DNA of 64,000 nucleotides from Distichodus sexfasciatus (GCA_032718565.1 JAVGVS010000647.1:62001-126000), one strand, 5' to 3'. Counted from the stretch's first letter, positions 33,601-44,709 are shown. Translations and numbers: made by a program. Notes: generated from the sequence alone by a model not told the origin.

Positions 33601-33915
33601 TCTAGGCCATTGGTTTCAGCAGAAGTAAAAAGCAAGGTTTGACTCTCCCGGCTGAAGCACATCCCACAAGTATCAGTGTTTTCTTGTGTTTTTCCTCATC
33701 TCGGCTGTGTCTCGTGACTTCTCCAGCGTGGTGGCGTCATGGGACTCGCCTTGAGACACACGAGAAACACAGCCAGAGCGTAGGATTCACATGAGAAAGC
33801 GTCAGAGTGGGAGACTCTCAGCAGGGAAACAGTCTGCGCGAGGACTGATTGGAGGACAAAAAATAAACGTCTTGATTCTCCATATTGTTTTGGAGAGAAA
33901 TAAAAGAGGTTAGAT
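33601..33915. other. Unassigned complex DNA
   Basis: Higher complexity than its flanks. No motif recognised on either strand. Confidence 0.3.
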
Positions 33916-33972
33916 TTACCACTGAAGTACTCATGAACAAAGTACCGTCTAAGCACACTGCTCCCCGGACGT
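33916..33972 (+). mobile_element. SINE family A fragment
   Basis: Only the body remains: TACCACTGAAGTACTCATGA, AAAGTACCGTCTAAGCAC and CTGCTCCCCGG. Confidence 0.7.
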
Positions 33973-34199
33973 TTATCTTCACCATCTAGGTATATTTCAA
34001 TATACTGTATATCTTATATTTTAAGATTCATAAAAGGTCTTTAACTTCTTAAATTTTAGAATTTTATTAATAATATACATCAGTTATCAAATATTAAAGT
34101 ATTATTAATTTATAATTCATTAAAAATCCAGCTCTTATTTTTGTCTTATTTCCTGACCTCCTTGTTTTAAAGTTTGTATTTGTATCTCTATTTTGTTAT

Positions 34200-34310
34200 T
34201 CTTCTAATTTGCCTAATTGCACAGTTAAAAGAGCGGCTCAGGATACATTTCACTGCATGTTGTACCTGTATAATTTGCGTGACAAATAAAAGAATCTTGA
34301 AAATCTTGAG
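34200..34310 (+). mobile_element. LINE 3' end fragment (same tail as 32390)
   Basis: GGATACATTTCACTGCATGT, TGTATAATTTGCGTGACAAA and AAGAATCTTGAAAATCTTGA. It is 5' truncated, as is usual for LINE insertions. Confidence 0.85.
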
Positions 34311-34346
34311 TTTAAAATGCAAATTGTAACTAATTATATATTTCCG

Positions 34347-34390
34347 GTTTGACAATCCTGGGCGAAGCGCCATCACTGCAGGGCACATAT
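34347..34390 (-). mobile_element. SINE family C, 3' fragment
   Basis: TTGACAATCCTGGGCGAAGC and GCCATCACTGCAGGGCACAT. Confidence 0.55.
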
Positions 34391-34877
34391 AAATAATATA
34401 TTAATAATTTATATAATATATACTAAGTATGTATATTAATTATATGTTATAATTATCAAAATTAAATATTATATATTCACTTCCGTTTCCAATGTTTTCC
34501 AAGTGATGCTAGAATATGAGTTTAAGTTTAATCCCGACGCAAACTTTCTACCTTCGTATTATTGGTGTATTCCTCTTTTTGTTTCTTGTATCTTTCTCTT
34601 TTAATAACTCAATTAAAAGATTAAGTCTGACATCGTTACTGTTCACTAAGCCTCACATGTTTATGCAGAGGAAGGAAATAAACCCCAAACTCTTTGAAGT
34701 TTCCCAATTATTGTGTCCAAAGCGTGTTAAGCTGCGTTAATGCGTCAATGCTTTTGTAGATATGAATGTTTATTTTTCTCTTCATTTTTTCCAGCCAGGG
34801 TTAATGTTCTGTTTAGTGTATTACAAGATAAATTCTCAACGTTATATGTGACACATTCATAATTTTTCTAGCCTAAG
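34391..34877. other. AT-rich unassigned DNA
   Basis: No gene or repeat is recognised. Confidence 0.3.
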
Positions 34878-35405
34878 CTTTTTTAGATAACACACAATTT
34901 TCAAACAACGTTTTTAAGAAGGAAGATGATAAAAAAGATGCACAATACATGGTGTAATATACTTCATAATGGGAAAACATTTTTCAAAAATGAAGATGTA
35001 CTCACTATTGTCCTTGGATGATCCTCATTTATAAGTGTGTATCAAAAAATTGTCTGATTATTATCAACAACAAGAATTGCGATAAAAATTCAGAATGTGC
35101 TGCTTATATATTAAAAGTTGACCTTGTAATTTTTTGGAAAGGACGATATGTGCTATAATATAATGCCTTTTTTTTAGATAACACTCAGACAATTTTCCAA
35201 CAACATTTTTTTTAAACAGAAGATGATACAAGGATGACATAATATTCTCACCATTGTCTTTGGATTATCTTCATTTCAAAGAACGTGTCAGAACATCTTC
35301 TGATTATTATCTGAAAAATTCAGAATGTGCCCCTTGGATATTGAAAATTCACCTTGGAACGGAAGATGATCCAAGGTTAATAAATGCTGTAATATAGTCC
35401 CTTTT
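34878..35405. repeat. Tandem duplication, period about 291 bp
   Basis: Two adjacent copies start TTTTTTAGATAACAC (34880 and 35171). They share CAACAACATTTTT/GTTTTT, GAAGATGAT, CTGATTATTATC, AAAAATTCAGAATGTGC and GC(T/TG)ATAATATA. The second copy is shorter by about 55 bases. Confidence 0.85.
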
Positions 35406-35800
35406 GGCAAAATAATTGTCCTATGAAGAGATATCTCCTAGCCTTTTTTTTCTATCTGACAGAGGGTTAGGGAATGTAAGGCTGAGCTCGTTTTGCCACT
35501 TTTCAGTAGAGAAAAAATGTCTGTAGCCAATTATAACTGCAGTGTGCTATACCGAGCCCAAGTGGAAGTCACCAGCACATTTCTCTCCACTTTCTGTAGC
35601 AGCCTGCAGCATCACATCATTATCAGAGTGGATCTGCTGTAAAAAACGAAAAGAAAAGCACCACCACCAATGGTGTAAGAGCTGCCTCGTCTCCTCTCAC
35701 TGCTCTGTAATTCTGGAGCCAATTCCCACAAATCATTTCAGAATGGGAGTGCTGAAGTGAGACTAGTTTTTTGTCACATATATGTTGTAGTAATATATAG
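35406..35800. other. Non-repeat DNA, possible regulatory island 35530-35760
   Basis: Complex sequence with CATCACATCATTATCAGAG. No family motif in the overlapping frames. Confidence 0.3.
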
Positions 35801-36440
35801 ATGCTGAAGTCCCATCCAAGCTCCATCTTCTGGTCCCACCTACCCGAGATGCTGCAGGTTATGGCCATCCAAGTTACCTCTTTTCAAAGATGATGCAGTC
35901 CCATCCAAGCTCACCCTCATGAGACACTGTGGTGCCATTTTAGTTCTAACCATCCCAAGACATTGAACGAGTTCCATTCTTTATGAGATGCCACAGTTGG
36001 TCCCGAGTTCCCAATTCCCAAGACACCGCATTCCTCCCTAGATACTGTACGAGTTCCGCCCTTTCTGAGAACCACAGTTTATTTCCAAGTTCCCAATATC
36101 CAAGACATCACAATCCTTTCAAGACAATGTACGAGTCCCACCCTTTCTGTGAACCACAGTTCATCCACAGTTCATTCAGAAGTCCTCTTTCCTCATTCCT
36201 CCCAATATACTGTATGAAGTCCATACTTTATGAGATGCTACATTTCCTCCAGAGTTCCTGATTCCCAAGACGCTACATTCCTCCCTAGATACTGTACGAG
36301 TCCCATCCTTTCTGAGAACTAGAGTTCCTGCCCGAGTTCCCATGATGTTGCAGTTTAGCATTTCTAAGCTGTGTGGTCATATCCAAATTCCCACCTTTCG
36401 AAAATGATACAGATGAGTTCCTGTCTTCCCAATACGCCAC
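35801..36440. repeat. Degenerate minisatellite, unit about 80-90 bp
   Basis: The recurring parts are CTAGATACTGTACGAGT(T/C)CC, CCTTTCTGAGAACCACAGTT and CCAAGTTCCCAAT..CCAAGAC. The best copies lie between 35960 and 36330. Earlier and later copies (CCCATCCAAGCTCC) are weaker. Confidence 0.8.
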
Positions 36441-37107
36441 CTGCCCCAGTGACAGGACTTGCGATGCTCCAAAAACTTGGCACCAGTCTTCAGGAGATTT
36501 TGGAACTCTTTATGACTCTTAGGTATACTAGGAACCCCACCATGAGATGGGTTGCTGTTATGGTGGGCCTTGTGGGTCCCCATGTTGCCACCGATGGCTG
36601 CCATTTTTCATTTTTTCTTTGTCTGTATCTTTATCCGTATCAGTTTAGTTTGTGTCTGCTTCCCTTGCAGAGTTTTTGATATGTTGTCTTAAGTTGAACG
36701 CTTTATTCACAACTGCCTCTACTCTTGAACTCCACACACACACATGTGACACGACTCTTAAAGAGTCAGGATGGCAATGTTGTCTAATTGGGCTCCAAAA
36801 TGTGAAGCTATTCTTGGCTAATACAGTAGCCCAGTGCAGTGCTTTCTAATAAACATTATCCAATAATCCCCTACATAGTTCCTGACCATTAAAATTTGGT
36901 AGAACAGCCAGTTTCTCACAGTTGATTGGTTAAAATTTGGGTTGGTGGAGATATAGTAAATCCAGCGATGTTGCTTTCACAAATGAAAATTCTTTCCAGT
37001 TCCATGTAAGATGAGGTGAGATTCATCTGACTTTAATTTGAAAGGATTTCAGCCCAGTGTACCCACTGTAGCTTGATCTGAAAAGTGTCTTCTTTTTATC
37101 ATTGTCA
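36441..37107. other. Unassigned DNA
   Basis: A short CA tract at about 36727. No gene or transposon recognised. Confidence 0.3.
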
Positions 37108-37360
37108 TGGGGCAGTTGGTGGTGTAATGGTAGGGGGTTCACCCCATGGTCAAAAGGTTCGAATCCAGGGCCAGTAAAGTTACCACTGAGGTACTCATGA
37201 GCAGGATACCATCCCCAAGCTCTGCTCCCTGGGCACTTGTTAGCTGCCCACTGCTCCTTCACGGATGAGTTAAATGCAGAGGTCACATTTCATTGTGGTG
37301 TACTGTGTTCTGTGCTGTGGTGTGTTCACAATGACAAATAATCACTCACTTTAACTGCCG
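37108..37360 (+). mobile_element. SINE family A, full length, well preserved
   Basis: The head GGGGCAGTTGGTGGCGTAAT holds an A-box (TGGCGTAATGG), and the B-box is an exact GGTTCGAATCC. The body carries TTACCACTGAGGTACTCATG and GCTGCCCACTGCTCCTTCAC. The tail is TGTGTTCACAATGACAAATA. It is a useful reference copy for the family. Confidence 0.92.
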
Positions 37361-37904
37361 TTCCTGCTGTTTCGCTGCAGATGCTTGAATGTTTTACGAA
37401 CTGATCAATTCCTTTAAGCAGGAGCTTAATTTCCCAGAGGACTTTGGCTATAATCAGATTACCTACCTGAACCTCTGATTAAGAAAAAAACACCAAAGTG
37501 ACTAGCTGGATGCCTCCCTGAAGTAGAGGAAAAGAAGCAGCACTAAAAACGAAACCCTCCCAGTTTCCACTTACCATCCCAAATCAATGAAGCAAATACG
37601 CTGCATTACCCGTAGGCCGACACAAAAACACGGGCCGTTATTTTTATGCCGTAGGAGACGACACACCGATAAACAAGGTTTCGCTACGAAGGCGGCGAGG
37701 ATGACAGCTGGCTTTCTTTAGAGAGGATAGAAAACAAAGCAGTCGATAGAGCTTAAGGCCACGTCGCTCTCACAGGGACGTGATGCTGCAAACCGATTTC
37801 AAACATGGAGGCTCTCTGAATCACACGTAGCATTAAATGCTCATCTGCTGCCGACAGAATGAAATGAGCAACATGAAAAATGCTCAGCACAATTAGGGCC
37901 GAGA
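37361..37904. other. Candidate conserved non-coding island 37440-37904
   Basis: Repeat-free, complex DNA with TATAATCAGATTACC, GCATTAAATGCTCATC and CACAATTAGGGCC. Strongly enhancer-like by composition only. Confidence 0.33.
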
Positions 37905-38366
37905 TATACTTAACGCTCAGAACATTTACGTGCACGCATCATGGCTGCCACAGGGTCTCAGCATTCTTTTGACACGTCTGCTGAGCATGTTCTCAGAAAT
38001 GAACGTGACACGTGTGCGAATTGCAGTACCAGCAAAAAATTGAGTGCCGCTGTGTTCAAGTCTTGGTACGTGACATCAGCATTGTTGTTTACTATCAACA
38101 CGGCTGAACAGTTTCACCATATTTTTTGCACATTCGTAACATCACAATGCAAATAATTTCATCTCCAACATCTTTTTCCCCCTCATTTCACAGCAAAACC
38201 AGCCGATGTTTTCTTGCACTGCCACTTTCTACTTCTTCCTCTTCTTCTGTCACTTTACGGCAGACTGGACGCTTTTATAGTGTACACTGCCACCTGTTGG
38301 AATCCTCGAGATCAACAAAAAGTATGCGTGCAAGTATAGTCTGTGGAAGTCGAAAAGTATACAATA
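37905..38366. mobile_element. Possible non-autonomous DNA transposon
   Basis: The ends carry related motifs: GAGATATACTTAACGCTCAG with TTTACGTGCACGCATC on the left, and AAAGTATGCGTGCAAGTATA with GTCGAAAAGTATAC on the right. The right motif can pair partly with the left one. No target duplication was found. A SINE piece follows directly. Confidence 0.35.
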
Positions 38367-38367
38367 T

Positions 38368-38597
38368 AGGTTAATTGGCAACTCTAAATTGGCCCCATAA
38401 GGTGTCAGTGAGAGTGTGTGTGTCCTGTGGTGTGTTGGCGCCAGCCCGGGGTTGTTCCTCACCAGAGGAAACCCATGCGAGCCCGGGATGAGCATGCAAA
38501 CTCCATACAGAAAGACTCTCTGGCCGACATGGGACTCAAACCCAGGACCTTATCGCTGTGAGGCGGCAGCGCTAACCACTGTGCCACCGTGCTGCCC
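38368..38597. mobile_element. Rearranged SINE family C: 3' half forward, 5' half inverted
   Basis: 38368-38460 is the forward 3' half (GGTTAATTGGCAACTCTAAA to GGGGTTGTTCCTC). 38464-38597 is the reverse complement of the 5' half, from GAGGAAACCCATGCG back to the tRNA head (GCTAACCACTGTGCCACCGT). The halves do not overlap in content, which suggests one element was rearranged. Confidence 0.85.
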
Positions 38598-39737
38598 CCA
38601 GGCTGTAATTGGACATCTAAAAAGTGCAGCTAGAACACCGAATTTTTAAATGAATTAAGTATAGATGTTGAAATAGCCAATGATAGAAGCTCCATTTTTC
38701 CACTCTGGAGTGATCCGGCTGCTTAATTCTGAACCCAAAAGCCTTCTTTAACGCCCCAGTGAGTCTATTCTAGTCAACGCTAACACACAGGGATGTAAAA
38801 TGAGAAGGCTTTGAGGATACGTCTAGATGACATGCTGTAATGCTCGAATTGGATTTGTTTTTTTATGGTCTTTCACCTGCTGGGATTTGTGCATTTAGAC
38901 AAGCGATGGGCGTGCAGTTGCTAGCTCAAATGTCAGCACGCCTATGCAAATGTTGTCCAAATCAGAACAGAAAACATCTGCCGCATTGTAAGACTTTCTT
39001 TTTCTTGCCAGTGCCAGAGCAGATGTGCCTGGATATGTTTATGGGGAGGGATTTTAAGGGGCAAAAATCTGAAGTAATCAGAATTTAATAGAAACCTTCT
39101 GTCAGAGGTGTCTGAAAGCAGCGGCATTTCAGATCAGTGTCTAAAGAGTCTTTTATGTATGACAGCTTCGGCGTTGTAGTTAGTCAGCCAGCCAGGGCAG
39201 AGGTTTCCGTAGGCGTAGCCATTACCACTGCCCGCTGACCGTGACCGAGCTGAGCCAATTACTGCTTGTTGCAGCGACCCATAAAATCAGCTTGCTGTCG
39301 GTTCAATCATTTCACACTCCCCTGTGAACCTGCACGTATAGACCTCCGTCGTTCTTCAAGCCGACGTCTACCTAGCACCTTTACGTCTGCAGTTTGCACC
39401 CTGTGCCATATCGACCTCTGGTGTGTTCTCTCAGGGCTCCGGGAGTCATGTTGTATATTAACAAAAAAAGAAAAATGAATACTCATTAGCTCTTTAGCTT
39501 GTAGGGGCATGAACGAATCTCACGCCTCAGCACGGCTCGTGTTTGCTGCTTTAAACTGAGCTTGGTGATTACGAGGAGGGTAGACAGGGAAAAAAAGTGA
39601 TGAAGGAAATGCTCCAACATCAGACCTTCATGTGAGTGAAAGTCTTAAACACAAACTGACATGAACCTGTTGCCAATGTACCAAAAGTCAGAGGAACAAC
39701 TGCTACAAGGAGACTGTGACAATAATCAGGAAATGGA
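38598..39737. other. Non-repeat DNA, possible islands 38650-38960 and 39180-39480
   Basis: Complex DNA without recognisable genes. Overlapping opposite-strand frames at 38840-39127 and 39266-39510 have no motifs. Confidence 0.3.
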
Positions 39738-40612
39738 AGCTCATGTGTACCTGTTGTGCCGAAATCGCGAGAAGCACCCTCGCGCGTGCATTTGATGACT
39801 TCTGCCTTTATATGAACTACCGTCCGTAAACATTCACATTCAATTCGTTCCTACACTCTGTTAACGCCAATGAGATGAGGGCAAAATGACTCATATTCTT
39901 AAAAATAAAAAACCTTACACAAACTTGTACACAATAAGGTTTCATTAAAAAATAAAATCAGTGAACAAAAATGGCTAAATGTGTCATATTTTTCATAAAG
40001 CTTTGAAATAAATATTTTACCAATATCTTAAGTGCACAATCCACTAGCTATTTCATTCCACACAAACTGCACACATTTACCTGGCTAGTGTAATGGATTA
40101 TTGTTTAAGGCCATGCTGTACTTACTGAAATCATGACTAAAATTCAAGTATCAAGGAAGTAGCATTTTGTGTTATACATAAACATATGATATCAAGCAAC
40201 ACCTTTCACATGTTTAGGGTCATTAAAAATGTCACTGTGTGAGAAAACATTAAACTGAATCTAGAGCCTATTATGAACAACACTCACTAATAAAATCCTT
40301 TGCTTACTAATGTCACTTGAAAAAATAAAAATATGCCTGGATCTAAAATCTAAAATATGATAACCTAAAATAATATCTCAGGACTAAACCACCTCAAACT
40401 AATTTAAAGGGAGGTTTTTGCAACAGATCACCTGCCAGGAAATGTACCCCCTTCTAACTCTCCACATGATGCTGTTACATTCATAAAACTTGCACCAGTT
40501 ACACATCATGGTCCAACACGTATAACATCCAAAATATGTTTGGACTGAACTGCTAGGAAAGAAGTTCTCGCGGCAGGGGTGCCGATTTCGTCACAACAGG
40601 TGCACATGAGCT
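39738..40612. mobile_element. 875-bp element with 30-bp terminal inverted repeats, family unknown
   Basis: The left end AGCTCATGTGTACCTGTTGT (continuing GCCGAAATCG) matches the reverse complement of the right end at 28 of 30 positions. The interior is AT-rich with no coding frame. Inside each repeat a further CGCGAGAA block also lies in inverted orientation. The outer AGCT is palindromic, so it could be part of the repeat or a target duplication. This fits a MITE, but I cannot assign it to a superfamily. Confidence 0.6.
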
Positions 40613-40721
40613 CACCGCGCCGCCTAGCGTCGTGGAGCACTTCCGTTTGGGGATCGTCTACTTGCAGTGCATTTTCATTTTGTTTCTGCTTTTTCTTCTG
40701 TTCATGTTTTGTCTCTAGGGG

Positions 40722-40918
40722 CCACCGTACAACACAGCACCACAATGCAATGTGACCTCTGCATTTGACCCATCCATTGGCAGCTAACATGGGCAGCACT
40801 TGGGTACAGTACTTTTCTAATAAGTACCTCAGTGGCAACTTTACGGGATTTGAACCGGCGACCTTCCAATCATGGGGCAAACACCCTAACCATTATGCTA
40901 CCAACTGCCCAACTGTCA
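40722..40918 (-). mobile_element. SINE family A
   Basis: Reverse orientation: TGTGACCTCTGCATTTGACC, AGTACCTCAGTGGCAACTTT, B-box GGATTTGAACC and head CCATTATGCTACCAACTGCC. Confidence 0.9.
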
Positions 40919-40945
40919 GTGTGTTAAATCAAAAAATTCAAATAA

Positions 40946-41111
40946 ACTCAAAGTCATAGCCAAAGTCAAAGTAAACTTTGTCATCTCTGCTTTATACTGT
41001 ACAAGTAAACAGAGAGACGAGACGACGTGGCTCCAGTTTTAACAGTGCAGAGAACAAAGAACAAATAAGACACATAGAATAAACATTATAAATAGAATAT
41101 AAAATATTCTA
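40946..41111 (-). mobile_element. LINE 3' UTR fragment with (TTTGAC)n tail
   Basis: The (GTCAAA)n-like tail (CCAAAGTCAAAGTAAACTTT) leads into GTCATCTCTGC, ACGTGGCTCCAGTTTTAACA and an AT-rich run. The same layout is seen at 46964. The match resumes after the SINE as CACTTTAAACTAGAAGTAGA (41360-41385), so the SINE at 41112 inserted into it. Confidence 0.65.
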
Positions 41112-41348
41112 GTGAGTGATTATTTGTCATTGTGAACACACCACAGCACAGCACACAGTGCACCACAACGAAATGTCACCTCTGCATTTGAAGGAGCAGT
41201 GGGCAGCTAACAAGCGCCCGGGGAGCAGTGCTTGGGGACGGTACCTTGCTCATGAGTACCTCAGCGGTAACTTTACCGGCCCTGGATTTGAACCTGCCAC
41301 CTTCTGATCACGGGGTGAACACCCTACCGTTACGCCACCAACTGCCCC
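41112..41348 (-). mobile_element. SINE family A, well preserved, nested in LINE tail
   Basis: Tail AGTGAGTGATTATTTGTCAT, body GGTACCTTGCTCATGAGTAC, B-box GGATTTGAACC and head GTTACGCCACCAACTGCCCC. Confidence 0.92.
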
Positions 41349-41582
41349 AATACACTTTAAACACTTTAAACTAGAAGTAGAAAGAGAAGCAATTAGGATG
41401 TGGTATTTAACCTACAATTATGGTCTTGGAGTTTTTACAGTGAATGTGCACGAGGTCAGTAACAGTCAATCAGTTCATCCAAGAAGAGTGGTCCAACATC
41501 CAACTGGAATTATGTCTCTGAAAATTCCTGGACTTCCAAAAGCTTCTGCCGAAAGAGGAACTTGCAAAAGAACAAGCATTCT
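41349..41582. other. LINE tail continuation and unassigned DNA
   Basis: The first ~40 bases continue the interrupted LINE fragment. The rest, with the start of a 164-aa chance frame, is unassigned. Confidence 0.4.
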
Positions 41583-41702
41583 TTCATTGTCTGAACCGCT
41601 CAATCCCTATTGGCGTCACAGGGACCGGAGCCTGTTCCAGGACCTAGGGGCGCAAGGCGGGGACCAACCCTGGGAAGGCACCAACACACCACAGGGCTGC
41701 GA
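41583..41702 (-). mobile_element. SINE family C, 3' half
   Basis: TCATTGTCTGAACCGCTCAA, CAGGGACCGGAGCCTGTTCC and AAGGCACCAACACACCACAG. Confidence 0.8.
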
Positions 41703-42325
41703 AAGAACATTCAACCAAAAATTTAAGGGTTTCTGTCACAGATCCCTGCAGACTTTTCCCAGGTGGCCACCAGATGCCACCAATGTTGAGTGGTGTTTAT
41801 TCTGTCTAGTCTTTTGTTTCTCCTGTCCGTCACCACCTTGCCCCAACCCCTTTTTGTTTTTTATTGGTCAGTTCACCTCAGTAATTTCTTGATTTTTATT
41901 GTTTTTTGGGTTGTCATCTCTAAAATTGATTTGGCACACTGAAGAACTGGGCTCCAGTAAGAAAATAATCAATGCATTCACCTTCTTGGAGAGAAAACAC
42001 ACAGAACTTGTTCAATTTCAAAGTTCTGACATTCCTTCCCAACAAATTCGGACGTGATTGATTCCTCTGCCCTGCCATGCGGTCAGTAAATGGGCAGAAG
42101 GAAAGATTTGTGTGTCAGGAAGTTAAAAGATTGTGTTTGGCTGTTCATTAATCACTTTCCCATAACGTGACTAACACTTGGACCTTCATCACTCCTCTTG
42201 TTGTTAAATCAGTGTTTTCGGCGTCCATCTTTCACCTCATATCTGTCAGAAGCTAAGGAGCATGTTTTATTCATCCAACAGAAAAAAAAATGGGATGACA
42301 GTGTTGTGTTGATAAGGTTACTATT
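41703..42325. other. Unassigned DNA
   Basis: No element is recognised. Confidence 0.3.
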
Positions 42326-42475
42326 AAAATGTATTCCACTACAGAGTACAGAATACACGACTTAAAATGTAATTTGTAACGTATTCCGTTAGAATACTCA
42401 CTGTGAGTAACGTATTCTGAATACTTTGGATTACTTCCACATTGTCTTGCTTTTTATATCTGTATAAATGTGACT
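42326..42475. repeat. Dispersed repeat E, copy 2
   Basis: CAGAATACACGACTTAAAAT, GTAACGTATTCCGTTAGAAT and CTGAATACTTTGGATTACTT. Same orientation as 18449-18590. Confidence 0.8.
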
Positions 42476-43185
42476 TATTCCGTTCTCTTTCTGCACCACC
42501 GTGCTGCCGTAGCTCAAAACAGTTACCCATAATTTGTAATATGAATAGGTAACGTCGTATTGTGTGACAGTAGAACGAGGTAAAAAGGAAGAAATTAAAA
42601 TGTTAAAAAGGATAAATGATGGAGGCTGTTCATAGCTGTTTCTTTTGATTAGTTGAGCAAGCTGTTAAACTATGAGCTCTAGACTTAACGTTAATAGGCA
42701 AAAAAATGTGAGGATAAAAGTATGATTATTGTTAAAGACTAATTAAGAACTAATAAATGTTCCTAAAATGTAACAGTTCATGGGATGCGTGTTTTTACCT
42801 GAAAAAGATGGAGGAAAAAAGGTTTGCCAAATCAGAAGCAACAAAAATAACATCTAATATCTGCTGAATGAGTGCCTCAACATTAAAAACTGTGGAGGGG
42901 AGTTTTAGTGCCCAAAATGGGAAGAAGAAGAAGAAGAACTAAGAAGAATGGAAAATTCTGATTACTGTGTATTAAAAGTAAAGAAAGAGATAAAATGGTG
43001 AAAAATGTAAGAAGAAAAAAGGACAAAGAACTATCGAATAAACTATGAGCTGCTCAATTCATGTTAAGTTAACCATAAGAAAAGTAAGAGGAAGTGTATT
43101 GTCAGATTGTTTTTATAGTAACAGGAATATCGTCGCTGTTGAGTGGAAACCTTTCATGTCCAAAATGAAAACTGAAAAACAATGA
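42476..43185. other. AT-rich DNA with purine tracts
   Basis: Includes a (GAA)n tract at about 42925. No gene recognised. Confidence 0.3.
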
Positions 43186-43505
43186 ATATGTATAAACATT
43201 GTATACAAATATATGAACAAGCCACTTTCAACACTTTTCATTGGTTAGATATTTCTAAAACTGTCAGGCTAGTGTGAAGACTGACCAATAGAATTGTTTT
43301 ATGGGGAAAAAAAGGCCAAAAATGGCCTTATGAGGTTTCTGCCTGACAGCAACAATATACTGTTGTTTTTGTCTTGTTGGTGGGGTCTGGGTCTCAGTCA
43401 GGGGGTTCTGACCCTCCCAATACTCCTCGTAAACCATGGCATTGTTCTCCTTAATGGAGATGCCTCCATGTGGCCAAAATAGGGAATGGGGGAATTTATG
43501 GACCT
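43186..43505. repeat. Dispersed repeat H, copy 1
   Basis: 43186-43362 matches 52832-52992 (TATATGAACAAGCCA, TTTCAACACTTTTCATTGGT, GTGAAGACTGACCAAT). Its right part (about 43443-43500) holds a single unit like the 44-bp minisatellite at 15707. Confidence 0.8.
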
Positions 43506-43564
43506 GGATCAAGAAACGGGAAGCGAACATTGTAGTAGAGTTATTGAGAAATAAACATATCCAA

Positions 43565-43815
43565 GGTGGAAGGACGTAACAAAACAAACGAATGAGAAGG
43601 AGAAGAATAAATGAAGAGAACAAGGTGGCTGCTAGTGTCCAGCAAGTAACTGTAAGGTCAGCATGACATGCCATTAAAACATGAATAAAGATTCTTTTTA
43701 TGGCGCTGCCACAAAGAGCCGAATTGAATGAAAGTACAGTGTCGTGATTAAAGTAACTGCACATTTTCATAAAAGTAGACTGTGGAGACAACTCAGAAAG
43801 CCCAAAAATCTAAAA
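43565..43815. repeat. 250-bp direct duplication, copy 1
   Basis: Matches 43906-44150: GAAGAGAACAAGGTGGCTGC, AAAAGTAGACTGTGGAGACA and CTCAGAAAGCCCAAAAATCT. The two copies bracket an (ATCT)n array with a period of about 341 bp. Confidence 0.9.
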
Positions 43816-43820
43816 TTATG

Positions 43821-43901
<81 letters not shown>
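43821..43901. repeat. (ATCT)n microsatellite
   Basis: About twenty units between the two duplicate copies. Confidence 0.98.
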
Positions 43902-43905
43902 AGAA

Positions 43906-44150
43906 GGTGAAAGGACGTAATGGAACAAACAAAATGAAGGAGAAGGAGAAATGAAGAGAACAAGGTGACTGCTGGTGCATGGCAAATAACAATAAATTCA
44001 GCATGATTTCCATTAAAAATCTAGCAAAGTGCTGCCATGAAAATTGAACAAAAGTACAGTGCCAGGGTAAAAGTAACTGGTTCTACAACAATACATTTTC
44101 AAAAAAGTAGACTGTGGAGACACCTCAGAAAGCCAAAAAATCTAAACTCT
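43906..44150. repeat. 250-bp direct duplication, copy 2
   Basis: GGTGAAAGGACGTAATGGAA, GAAGAGAACAAGGTGACTGC and AAAAAGTAGACTGTGGAGAC. About 85% similar to copy 1 by eye, with small indels. Confidence 0.9.
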
Positions 44151-44708
44151 TATACTTCAATTTGATTAACGACTGCAACTAAGCCATAAAATAAAATCAA
44201 ATGTTTAGTTTCACACATAAGTCATCCCAAAACCTGGTTAAATAACCCCACAGTTTAGTGGCTCCACATTAAATTCTTTGATTTGGAATGTAATCTGTTG
44301 AAGTTTGGGCCGGATCTCCTCATTGTGCAGGAATAAAGGAGTGTGGAAAGGTTGATTAAATAAGATATTTGGGTGCTTTTATCCTGTACTTTTATCCCAC
44401 TCCGTGTACCACATGGTAATGGGAATAAAGGTGGTGGGAAGCTGGTGAATTAAGGGGCTTTGTTTCCTGGAGATGAGGAAAGAGAAAGCTGGAAATGAAG
44501 GTGGCCGTGTGAAGAGAGAGCTGTGCAAATCTCTTCCATTACTCTCATATTTTGGGAGGCGCTTTAATGGACGAGGTGCCGTCTGCTGCAGGAGGAAGAG
44601 GAAGAGGAGGAGGAAAATATCAGAGGGTGAGAGAGAGAGAAAGAGAGGAAGAGGAGGAAATGAAATAAAAGTTTAGATGCCAAGTCTGACTGATATTTCC
44701 TCCGACTT

Positions 44709-44709
<1 letters not shown>
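44151..44709. other. Unassigned DNA ending in purine tract
   Basis: 44590-44660 is GAGGAA-rich on the plus strand. No gene recognised. Confidence 0.4.

Noticed and set aside
37108..37180. tRNA-like sequences with A and B boxes
   Set aside because: They are SINE heads: they cannot fold as full tRNAs, lack an anticodon arm in register, and recur with SINE bodies.
41398..41892. 164-residue plus-strand frame
   Set aside because: It runs through LINE tail remains and an inverted SINE C half.
43264..43791. 175-residue minus-strand frame, the longest of the window
   Set aside because: It crosses dispersed repeat H and the 250-bp duplication; no domain is recognisable.
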